A stretch of 64,000 bases of DNA from Serripes groenlandicus (taxonomy: Eukaryota > Mollusca > Bivalvia > Cardiida > Cardiidae), in contig JASEVX010000011.1 in the NCBI GenBank assembly GCA_031761405.1, positions 24,632,174 through 24,696,173 of the forward strand, written 5' to 3'. Both the position numbers and the translations under genes were made by a program. Under the pieces are notes generated by a model, which saw only the letters and a program-made list of their open reading frames with translations, was not told the origin of the DNA and made no database searches. Shown here one piece after another: positions 55,017-64,000 of this stretch (positions are counted from its first letter, which is position 1; each line of letters begins with the position of its first letter).

Positions 55017-56168
55017 ATTAAATTTAATTGCGCGCTAAATGACATTAGCTGTCGATGCGCCATAAAACAATATACATTCTTTATAAAGAAATACGTAATG
55101 GGTATATTAGATCGGATACAAGCATTGTCATGTGATAAAAGGATATCCCTACGCTTCCCCCTCTAATATACTCAAGTTTGTACACACTGCGTAGACAAAT
55201 TACCCTTTGTAAATTGGAACCCTTCATTCCGTCTATTAACAGATATGTTCAGTAACATAATATTTCTTCTGACAAAGTAGATTTATTTCTGATATTTGAA
55301 TAGCATTTCTTCACACTCATAAAGAGCAATATCTCATTTTTCCACACTGTTTTTTATGCTATTCTGAATTATTCAGACAAAAATAAACCTGAGATATCAA
55401 CCCTTACCCACATGCAGACGTCTCTTCAGCAGACGGCTTTTGGATAGAAGTTTTCAAAGAATTTCGTTAAACAGGCACTAAAAGTGAAGTATAATACTGG
55501 AGATAAACAACCAGAAAGCCATTAAAAACAAAACTGTTTTGGTAGATTACACTTCTAAGTTTACTGTTATCATGTTAAACATTAACAGCTTGCATTAATA
55601 GCTTGCATACTCTGAATGCATCAGTTGGTACAGTACAGTCAATAAATAGGGAGACACTGTACTGTCATGAATGTTCATGGTGGGATTTCCACAGTGCTAT
55701 TGTGCAATATGATCCTTAAAAACAACACCTGTTGGACCGAATCACATATTCTGAATTGGAGTCAATTAATTTCCACAATACCAAGAATAATTTATTATCT
55801 TGAAAATATTTCATTCTGACCTGATGCTTCATTGATTGTCTGTCAAGATGGGGATTCTTTTTAGATAACTATTTCTATATGCACTTCTGCATCTCCTCTT
55901 AACTGATCGAAATTCTACCTTGAGTCCTTTCAGTACTTTGACTATGCATAAAGCCAGTGTGTGGATTCTATAGAACAATAACCACAACAAGCGGAGAAAT
56001 GTCGCACAATACTGTACAATATTGATTTATTTCAATAACCGAGTTAATCTTGGTCAATGAAATTAGTTTTACAAGAAAAGGGATCAACACACATAATATG
56101 CAATAGGATACCACACACTATTACAAACTAATGTAAATCATCTGACATATATACATTTTAAAAAGATC

Positions 56169-56237
56169 TCCGATGTGGTCTAGTGCTTAGGATTCCTAGT
56201 TTTCACCAAGGCCCGGGTTCGATTCCCGGCATCGGAA
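56169..56237 (+). pseudogene. tRNA-Glu(TTC) with 3-nt deletion
   Basis: The T arm and acceptor stem are intact, but the anticodon stem is disrupted (CCTAG/CCAAG) and three bases are missing in the variable region. It is the paralogue of the intact gene at 58575, so the decay followed duplication. Confidence 0.85.
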
Positions 56238-56301
56238 CAATTTTTTTATAGCGACATATTAGACTGTCAATTATGATTGCAATATGGAATCAACGTTCTA
56301 T

Positions 56302-56378
56302 CACGTGATAACTCGGTGGAGAGGAAAGTAGAAGTTTATGATTTACTCAGGTCGCTAATTCGAATCCGGCTCGCGTGA
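56302..56378 (+). pseudogene. tRNA-Tyr-like relic
   Basis: This starts CACGTGATAACTC and ends in a T arm, TTCGAATCCGGCTCGCGTG, with GTAGA at the anticodon position followed by an intron-like AT-rich insert. The acceptor ends pair fully (CACGTGA with TCGCGTG). The D arm is broken. It lies about 65 bp downstream of the tRNA-Glu relic. Confidence 0.6.
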
Positions 56379-56661
56379 ATCTTTTTGTATCACAAATTTA
56401 ATATCGTCATTGTTTAGCTCTTGAACATTTACAATTAAAAGCAAAGATGAACTACCTTTTGGAAATTGTTGGTACAAAGTCAATATACACATGAAAAACA
56501 AGTTATATCTCATCCACCATGATACTCCAATGGTCAGATATCCTATATGGCCAATCGGGTACAAAGTCAATATATACATGGGAAAAAACCCAAGCACTAC
56601 CTTTCTTTCATGTCTTCTTATTCGTTCTTCCTAACTGCATACCAAATACTTAAACAATGGT

Positions 56662-56838
56662 AGTAATGGATGCCCTCCTAGGCGCGCAGGGTTGCTTGGT
56701 AAGCCTTTACAGCTGACTGGCAGGTGTCAGGGGGAAATGGACCAGTAGTACTGGTAATTCACTCAGGAAATGTCGTGATATAACAGAACAATTGTTGAAA
56801 GCGGCGTAAAACACCAAACAATGAACGAATCAATCATA
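56662..56838 (+). mobile_element. SINE, paralogue of 53500
   Basis: Same body with a slightly longer CCCTCCTAGGCGCGCAGGG start; CGTGATATAACAG element is better conserved here. Confidence 0.75.
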
Positions 56839-56935
56839 ACTGCATATCCTTTTATTCAACAAACCAATAGTCTATACCAATATATCGCCGTCTCCGCAAT
56901 CTCACCCTGCATTTTAATCTGACCAACTTTAACCC

Positions 56936-57122
56936 TCTGGCAGATTGGTAAGCATCGGGAAACCGGACGTCCCGGGTTCGATCCCCAGTCGCGTCTGCCA
57001 TTGTGGAGTGCCCATGAGCAAGGCACGTTTCCTAGACTATTGCTGGTTTGTTTACCCAGGAAAAAAACTGTTATCGCGAAATAACTGAAATAATATTGAA
57101 AACGGCGTGAAACCCTTATAAT
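56936..57122 (+). mobile_element. tRNA-headed SINE, paralogue of 53775
   Basis: Same structure; B box here is the consensus GGGTTCGATCCCCAG. Confidence 0.75.
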
Positions 57123-57187
57123 TATCCGACATATTCAGGTGGGTAATGAAAAATCGTTTATATTAACGTCAACTACATAATCAGATA

Positions 57188-57259
57188 TCCGATGTGGTCT
57201 AGTGATTAGGATTCCTGGTTTTCACCCAGGCGGCCCGGGTTCGATTCCCGGCATCGGAA
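57188..57259 (+). tRNA. tRNA-Glu(TTC)
   Basis: All stems are paired, with one D-loop change (AGTGATTAGG). T5 lies downstream. It is the paralogue of the gene at 54040, within the second duplication copy. Confidence 0.95.
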
Positions 57260-58574
57260 TTATGTTTTTGCTTGATCGAAAAAGTTAAACAATTATCGTT
57301 TATCGACATAGCAATGTATCGTTGACGAATACTTCAACATTTATAGTAAAATATTAGATTTCCCTTGCCAAACACGCGCGCGTACACTGTTATGCCATAT
57401 AATTGTGAATTGCGTAAGCAGCGCTACCATAGTTAAAGATTCATTTTTCAAGTCACGTGATGTAAATGACTGAGTGCACAAAATTCAGTACGCCAAAAAA
57501 TAGTGCAACAAAGTTGTGGCTGAATGACGATTGCAAACATAAGCAAAAGTCAGATAAGTAAAAACAATCAACTTATTCTAGGTAACCAAATAAAAATACA
57601 AGTCTCTGAATGTGTAAATAACATATTTAATTGTGATAAAGGATATAAAGGATATAACATAAGTTGTCATTTTATAAACAGTTTTATTAATTGAATTGAA
57701 GAAATTTGTTATTAAGGCGAGTTAAATAACACATTTCTTGGACGAGTGTAATAAACTTTATGAAATAACAACGAATGTCATATTCTTTTTATCACTTGAC
57801 GAAACCCAAGAAGAAAACCGGGTTTTCCAAAGCTATTTTAATTTCGTCAGTAAACCGTATAACAATGCCGCCAATAATTATGCCGAGGTCATACGCGGTC
57901 AGAAAATAGTCCCAACATCTCCGTTAGTAAATTAGATAGAAGTTTTCAAAGAATTTTGTTAAACGGACACTAAAAGTGAAGTATTATACTGGAGATAAAC
58001 CACCAGAAAACCATTAAAAACAAAACTGTTTTGGTAGATTACACTTCTAAGTGTACTGTTATCATGTTAAACATTAACAGCTTGCATTAATAGCTTGCAT
58101 ACTCTGAATGCATCAGTTGGTACAGTGCAGTCAATAAATAGGGAGACACTGTACTGTCATGAATGTTCATAGTGGGATTTCCACAGTGCTATTGTGCAAT
58201 ATGATTCTTAAAAACAGTACCTTTTTGACCGAATCACATAGAAGACCAAGAATAATTTATCATCTTGGAAATATTTCATTCTGGCCTGATGCTTCATTGC
58301 TTGTCTGTCAAGGTGGGGATTCTTTTTAGATAACTACATTGTATTTGTATATGCACTTCTGCATCTCCTCAAAACTGATCGAAATTCTACCTTGAGTCCT
58401 TTCAGTACTTTGATTATGCATAAAGCCAGTGTGCGGTTTCTATAGAACAATTACCACAACAACCGGAGGAATGTCGCGCAATACTGTAAAATATTGTTTT
58501 ATTTCTATAACCGAGTTAATCTTGGTCAAGGAAATTAGTTTTACAAGAAAAGAGATCAACACACATATACTATA

Positions 58575-58646
58575 TCCGATGTGGTCTTGTGGTTAGGATT
58601 CCTGGTTTTCACCCAGGCGGCCCGGGTTCGATTCCCGGCATCGGAA
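58575..58646 (+). tRNA. tRNA-Glu(TTC)
   Basis: The cloverleaf is complete with one D-arm change (TCTTGTGG). A T6 terminator follows. It lies in the second duplication copy. Confidence 0.93.
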
Positions 58647-58712
58647 CACATTTTTTCTTTACCACGACATAGTAGACTGTCAATTATGATTGCAATGGAA
58701 TCAACGTTCTAT

Positions 58713-58784
58713 CACGTGATAACTCGGAGGAAAGTAGAAGTTTATGATTTACTAAGGTCGCTAATTCGAATCCGACTCGCGGGA
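58713..58784 (+). pseudogene. tRNA-Tyr-like relic, second duplication copy
   Basis: This is the paralogue of 56302-56378 with a shorter D region. The acceptor ends are CACGTGA and TCGCGGG, with one mismatch. The anticodon-region GTAGA is kept. Confidence 0.6.
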
Positions 58785-59022
58785 ATCTTTTTGTATCACG
58801 AATTTAATATTGTTTAGCCCTTGGACATTTACAATTAAAAGCAAAGATGAACTACCTTTTGAAAATTGTTAGTATAAAGTCAATATACGTATACAAAAAC
58901 AAGTTATATCTCATCCACCATGATAATCTAGTGATCAGATATCCTATATAGCCAAGTGGTTAGTGTTTCATAACCACTTATTACCTGGACAATTGCCACT
59001 TTTAAATATTCGAATGATATAT

Positions 59023-59085
59023 CCCGTGTAAGCTCAGTTGACAGACCTGTATGCTTATTATATAAGTAGAAATGCAGAACATAGT
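59023..59085 (+). pseudogene. Partial tRNA-Tyr-like 5' half
   Basis: CCCGTGTAAGCTCAGTTG matches the 5' half of the tRNA-Tyr genes, but no T arm follows. The call is weak. Confidence 0.3.
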
Positions 59086-59284
59086 GCTCCTATTATCATT
59101 GGTTGGAATATTCCTTTCAACAAATTATGTTCAAAATGGGCGACAAAGACATGAAGACAAATCTGATTTCGGCATGATATGTATGATCGATGTGAGACGT
59201 TGTTGAATGTGTTTGTTTCGGGTTTTGTGCCGCTTTCAACAGCTAAGTTCATATTGCGATAGATAGGAGTGAAGACAATCCGGT

Positions 59285-59440
59285 ATGTGACGTGGGATTC
59301 GCCTTGGTTGTGGGTCCTTAGCAACGAAACTCAAACGCGCACACCCTGAGCCCGTATGGCACCTGTTCACCAAGTTTCATCGGAATCTGCCCGTCGGTTT
59401 GGGCTGTGGAGCATTGCTTTACAAACAAATAGACAGACTA
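59285..59440. repeat. Dispersed repeat (GATGAAACTTGGTG type), inverted copy
   Basis: ACTCAAACGCGCACACCCTG and CCGTCGGTTTGGGCTGTGGA match the reverse complement of 9858-9990. Confidence 0.78.
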
Positions 59441-59730
59441 GTTCTATCAGATGGTGCAATAAAATCGCCGCTATCGAATAATTACCGCTGTAGCGCTAGG
59501 TGCGATTGAAGTGAAAAACGACACTAAAACGGTACCCTATCTTTGAAGGACTACCATGAGGAAAATTGTGGACTAAATCGAACAATTCTATGTAAGTTTT
59601 TTCTAAATATCTCGAAGATTCACATCCGAAGTTTCATGTCTCAACGTTGACAACTGTAGGAGAAGATAGATGTTTGGTGAACGCAGGTCGCAAAAACAGT
59701 TTTCCTCGTATTTTGCGTATTTCAGCCCTT

Positions 59731-60286
59731 AAAGGGACTGAACACCTTAATGGTCCAAAATCGTTATATCTTATACTTATTCTAATTAATCCAAAATATG
59801 TCGCTATATATGTAACGGAATGTTGTAGAAGGTTGTACAAGTCTTGTTTTTCATTATTTCATAGGAAATAAGCAGTTAAAAAAACGTCCGCTCCGTGTTT
59901 TCCCGTTTAAAAATACCGTGGAATTTCCTCTTGCTCATTTGAATTTGTGGATTCAATTTGGCATTCTCTAACACTATCGACTCATTACATTCATGTATGC
60001 GTGAGTGTAAGGAACAACAACTCTGGGAAGGAGATTGTCAATTCGGTTGTAGTGATCACGTGATACATATACGGCGATATTTTTAGATTTACTGGGTTAC
60101 TAACCCAGTAGATTTTACAATGCAAAATAACAAAAAGTCTCCGCAATATTAATAGTGTGCATATATTGTAGTACATCAGTCACACAATCTCAATGCCTTA
60201 CATGCATAAACATCAAGGTAATAGCAATTTTTAACAATTTTCTTTTTTTTTCGCTTTTTTCTCATATGGGATTCAGTCCCTTTAAA
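59731..60286. mobile_element. TIR element, full length ~555 bp
   Basis: TTAAAGGGACTGAA at the left and TTCAGTCCCTTTAA at the right are inverted. The interior is AT-rich without a transposase ORF. The left half matches 47298-47600 at high identity. Confidence 0.82.
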
Positions 60287-60299
60287 ACGCGTATTTTTT

Positions 60300-60480
60300 G
60301 CTAACTGCATAGCAACGGGTGGGTTCATAGCAACGAAACTCAAACGCGCAGTACCCGAGCACCTATGGCACCCGTTGACTGAGTTTCATCGAAATCGGCT
60401 CGTCGGTTTGGGCTGTGGAGCGTCGATATACAAACAAACAGACAGACAGACGGAAAATCCTGACACTAAGGGATATCTCA
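60300..60480. repeat. Dispersed repeat (GATGAAACTTGGTG type), third copy
   Basis: AACTCAAACGCGCAGTACCC and CGTCGGTTTGGGCTGTGGAG are in the same orientation as 59285; ends in a CAAACAAACAGACAGACAG run. Confidence 0.78.
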
Positions 60481-60865
60481 AGCGAAGCGAATCCCAATAA
60501 TTGGCCTCACACCTTCTTACATCGATTTAAATAATAATATATACGGTATTAAACCTATAAAGCCCCAACTGCTGGGGCTCACGAGTTGCATTGACTCCAA
60601 TCGTTCAGACCGATTTCGCCGGCTCTCACAGTTCAAGCAAGGATCAGACTGTGGCAGCCAGTCGTAGTAACCCCCAGCCATAGGGGCAGATTAGCTGTTG
60701 TAGGTTTGCATTGTGATTTTACCTTTACCCACGGAACGTTGTGATGAATGTTTCACTTCTCTCATATTGTACATCAAGGGCCTGGCGTGAACTAAAATTG
60801 GTATTTAATTACCAAGGTTAATCACTATGTCATAAAGTCTTTATTAGCGTTAAATAATTTTCCTT

Positions 60866-60945
60866 GGTAAACAATGGAGATTTAGGTGCCATTGCTCGTC
60901 CTGAGCAATGGCAACTAAATTTGCGTTGTTTACAAGGGGTTCAAA
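60866..60945. repeat. Long hairpin with GCCATTGCTC tip
   Basis: CCTTGGTAAACAATGG...GCCATTGCTC-GTCCT-GAGCAATGGC...GTTGTTTACAAGG forms a stem of about 33 bp per arm with few mismatches. Its tip resembles the TTAA MITE core, but the termini do not. Confidence 0.75.
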
Positions 60946-61097
60946 ATTGCCCCTAAACCAGGGTTTTCAAAAAAGGTCAAGCCGTCGACATGTAAATGAC
61001 CTACATGGTCGCGATTCTCCGTTACTTATGGAGTTGTCACAAGTTTGAAGTTCTTATGTTGTGGTAGGTTTATAGGTTAATCTGTATTTAAAGAAAC

Positions 61098-61190
61098 ATT
61101 GATTGCCGCTTTCAACCACTGATCAGTCATATCACGGCGGCCAGTTGTTTTCTGGCTTTATCACTCCAGTACTCCATATGTAGCGTAAAA
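61098..61190 (-). mobile_element. SINE fragment
   Basis: On minus, CTGGCCGCCGTGATATGACT and AAAGCGGCAATC; both ends truncated. Confidence 0.6.
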
Positions 61191-61197
61191 ATAATAT

Positions 61198-61335
61198 GAG
61201 CCAAGCTTAATGATAGCCCCACAATATTTCTCTTATTAACTCAACCAAATCCTATCTTGTAGGTACTCAAAGGAATCGTCTTACCGAGACGATTCTTTTG
61301 AGTACCACAACATTGGATTTAAGGGTCATATAAGG
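61198..61335. mobile_element. Hairpin repeat, third copy, inverted
   Basis: Tip CGTCTTACCGAGACG shows a C/G pair replaced by T/A-type pairing relative to CGTCTCAGTGAGACG. The AATATTTCTCTTATTAAC flank lies on the opposite side, so the copy is inverted. Confidence 0.72.
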
Positions 61336-62456
61336 ATTTTAGAAGCATGGAAAGCGCCTTAAATAGACTTCTGACTTAATAGTGTATTGTCCAAAACTGT
61401 AGAGGTGTCACTCCTCAAGATACACGGAATATTTCCGGAGACTTAAATGGGTTCCAAAATCACCTGCTTTTGAATGCAACGAATCAAGATACATATTCCA
61501 CAAATTGTTGACTTCATTCCATTCATACGTTTCTATTGTGGTAGGTAATTGACAGTTTTCGGATCTTTTTTGCTCGACGAGGTAAACCATAACGTCATTA
61601 GATAAACTGTCGAAACCAACAAAACCGCACTTAATACTTAACAGCTTAATCATAGGCGAAACGGTCATGGGAAAATGGCGAAATTATCGGATAAATATCG
61701 GTGATTCATGCTTCTATTATAGTCTATGAATACATTAATACCCTTTACATCGTATTAATACTTTCTCGGTTGTTGTCTTTTGCTGTACTAGGGGGCGGTT
61801 GAAACATTGTAAGAAAACTTGTTGATAATCCTTTTAAGAATGTATCTGTTCATGTCTGTCAGATAACTGTTTCAAACATTGTCTTAAAAAATAAATACGT
61901 TCATTGCTATATCGATTCCAATGCTTATTGAAGTTATTAACAATTCAATTATACTTTGATTCTGGTGTACCTATAAGGAAGTTCATGGAGGAGAAACGAT
62001 TCATCTTTCTTGCGTGAATGTGAATTAAATCTACTAACCCTTATTCGGCTGCTTTCCACGACCAATTTCATCATTCTGGAAAATTTGAAAATAGTATCAA
62101 ATATCTATGGACTTGTCTCTAATTAATATTGATAGATAAGTTACAAACAATGTGCATACTAATCTTGGTCTACACTGTTCGCTATTTTATTTTAAAAACG
62201 TGCATACCATGAACAATATGACAAGCACATTTTGTTAAACCCTTGTGTTGCATATTTACTGTTTGAGATGATAAAGGTTGTGTTGTGTTGTGTTCTATTC
62301 TGTGCTGTACTCGACGTTGAAAGGATCACATTAAGAATTAGTAGGGTTTTCTATATACTTTTTTATTAATACTTATTTGGTTGATTGCTTTCTTATTTCA
62401 AATGCCTCTTTAAATGGATTTCGCTGTTTTTAAAATGATGTTTTTTGTTTCTGGCT
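61336..62456. other. No gene seen
   Basis: AT-rich sequence; the minus ORF 61408-61668 (86 codons) has no recognisable domain or gene context. Confidence 0.5.
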
Positions 62457-62462
62457 ATAATA

Positions 62463-62496
<34 letters not shown>

Positions 62497-62498
62497 TA
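62457..62498. repeat. (TA)n followed by T-run
   Basis: About eleven TA units and then about 20 T. Confidence 0.92.
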
Positions 62499-62667
62499 AT
62501 TTTGTGTTTTTAATATATTTATGACGTCTTTCTATTTTGTACACATTAATAAAACTGTAGACAATAAGCATGATTCTTATTTCAAACAAGGCATCCAATA
62601 TATATCACCTCACAATTATGAGTGAACATTCCGAGGTCTGTTATATAAATCATTACTGACACCATTT

Positions 62668-62914
62668 GAGCCGTCCCGCGAGAAAAAACAACATTGTGGA
62701 CTCTGCGTAATGTATCGATCCGGATCAGCCTAAACATGCCGCGCAGGCTGACCCGATCAGACACTTTTCGCCTCATGTGAATTTTCTGTTACAGGATTCA
62801 TTACTCTATACCTATATCCCCCTGAGACGGAATGTGTCGGCCCGGATCAGCCTGCGCGGACTGTGCAGGCTGATCTGGGTCGATACATTACGCAGAGGTC
62901 GTGGAACGGCTCAT
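62668..62914. mobile_element. AGCCGTCCC-type MITE
   Basis: The ends are TGAGCCGTCCCGCGAG and GTGGAACGGCTCA, with the full-length family interior. A short deletion near the right end removes the GTTGGTTTTCTCG segment. Confidence 0.8.
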
Positions 62915-63202
62915 TTCCTGATATGACCATCCTGAGTCGTATGTCTTTGGATACGTTGGCATCGCTTGAAACTTTGGAAAAAAACCGTGTCTTTGCAGAG
63001 TTGAAAATAGTACGCGAAAAACAGAAATTACTCGTTTTTAAGCAATTGTACCTTTTTCTACAATATTTTCAAAGGCTGTCTGCTGCCAAAATCCGATTAC
63101 GACAGTCACTGTTACAAGGACAGGGTTAACTCTTAGTCATACTATTTTCTTTAATCTGCTCAATCTTTAATAATCAAAGTCTATCTTCATTTGGAACTTA
63201 AT

Positions 63203-63418
63203 TTAACCCTTTCCCTCATATAGACGCTTTCTGACGCCTCTGCAGCAGACGTCTTTTTGAAAACATAGTGACAAAAGAAGAGATTGCTCAAAACGAGCAA
63301 TTTCTCCTTTTGCCACAATGTTTCCCACTTTTAGTCAGAGGTTATCCATTAAATTATAGAGATTTTCTATTTTTTGACAAAATATGGTCAAAGTCGTCTG
63401 CTGCAGAATTATCATTTG
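63203..63418. mobile_element. TTAA MITE, right end truncated
   Basis: TTAACCCTTTCCCTCAT left, core ATTGCTCAAAACGAGCAAT, right arm GTCGTCTGCTGCAGAAT; stops before the terminal GGGAAAGGG. Confidence 0.85.
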
Positions 63419-63429
63419 ACGCCTTTTTA

Positions 63430-63800
63430 AGCAGTCAATTTCGAAGATGCCATTTGAAAAGAGGAAATAACTGAGAGTACGATCTCCCTTTTTCACAATT
63501 GTTTCGTCTTTACTATGATCTGAAGAACGAGAAAATAAAGCAACTTAAATCATGTGAAAATATACGTCCATGATTTAAGACATTATGAATTCAAGTATTC
63601 GTTTCTAGATTGTTTGTTCTTCGTCGGATTGAGAAGGACGGTATGAATGCAGAATTCGAGTGTAATGAAAACAAAAATAATATCTACTGTGGACGACATT
63701 AGATCAAGGGAAAGTGACTTTGATAAAACTTATATAACTTCCCAGATGGAAGAAATTTCTTTGTGAATGAGCTCTTTTTTTATATTTCTGACCTCGATTT
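63430..63800. other. No gene seen
   Basis: AT-rich sequence between two TTAA MITEs. Confidence 0.55.
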
Positions 63801-63806
63801 TATTGT

Positions 63807-64000
63807 TTAACCTTTTCCCACATATAGACGCTTTCGGATGACTCTGCAGCAGATAACTTTTGAAAACATTGTGGCAAATGGTGAAATTGCTCATTTGAGC
63901 AATTTCACCATTTGCCACAATGTTTTCAACTCTATTCAAATATCTGAAAAATCTACATGAAAAAGATGTTTTCAAAGTCGTCTGCTATAGATTTGTTGTA
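63807..64000. mobile_element. TTAA MITE cut by window end
   Basis: TTAACCTTTTCCCACATATAG left; long perfect core around ATTGCTCATTTGAGCAAT; continues past the window. Confidence 0.85.

Larger units (their letters stand above)
53480..56650. repeat. Segmental duplication, copy 1
   Basis: The order SINE, SINE, tRNA-Glu (54040), AT-rich spacer, TACAGT/CATGAATGTTCA block, tRNA-Glu relic (56169), tRNA-Tyr relic (56302) recurs in 56650-58930 with an offset of about 3.15-3.19 kb. Confidence 0.88.
56650..58930. repeat. Segmental duplication, copy 2
   Basis: This matches copy 1 but lacks about 0.7 kb (the equivalent of 54744-55440). Its tRNA-Glu genes at 57188 and 58575 are both intact. Confidence 0.88.

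Noticed and set aside
60540..60720. Possible exon or RNA (AAGCCCCAACTGCTGGGGCT hairpin)
   Set aside because: Only a short hairpin and no open frame or conserved RNA features that I can recognise.
61408..61668. 86-codon ORF as a gene
   Set aside because: No recognised domain and no flanking gene structure; kept only as unassigned.

Overview
This is a low-gene-density animal nuclear segment. The features point to a mollusc, most likely a bivalve: AT-rich DNA packed with short non-autonomous transposons, tRNA-derived SINEs that end in (CAAT)n-type tails, multicopy nuclear tRNA genes including an intron-bearing tRNA-Tyr, and one spliced developmental regulator. The taxon is an inference from the repeat style. 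A 200-base assembly gap (N) sits at 31301-31500. Only one protein-coding gene is well supported: a four-exon HES/hairy-type bHLH-Orange repressor on the minus strand (24821 down to 22056). It has a complete bHLH, an Orange domain and a C-terminal WRPW motif. Its upstream region carries matches to CSL/Su(H), E-box/class C, CCAAT and TATA motifs, as expected for a Notch target. Region by region: 0.3-2.7 kb holds MITEs and SINEs. 3.2-6.4 kb holds four intron-containing tRNA-Tyr(GTA) genes, three of them in tandem units of about 0.9 kb, two of which also carry a decayed tRNA-Glu. 6.5-21.7 kb is a field of foldback elements, SINEs and many copies of a TTAA-flanked MITE of about 230 bp. 22.0-25.3 kb is the HES locus. 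25.5-36 kb is again MITEs and SINEs plus simple repeats and the gap. 36.1-49 kb is a higher-order array: a 70-bp satellite that appears to have grown out of one MITE copy, followed by repeat units of about 2 kb or more, four of which end in a minus-strand tRNA-Glu gene or relic. 51.2-58.9 kb is a second tRNA-Glu cluster in the opposite orientation, including a tandem segmental duplication of about 3.2 kb and decayed tRNA-Tyr partners. 59-64 kb returns to dispersed repeats. The main biology is therefore one Notch-pathway-type transcriptional repressor embedded in repeats, flanked by two families of tRNA genes that expand as parts of larger repeat units. The most unusual sequence-level signals are paired (compensatory) changes in the central hairpin of the TTAA MITE, a satellite seeded by that MITE, and tRNA genes carried inside a higher-order array. 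No prokaryotic features, CRISPR arrays or autonomous transposase genes were seen.
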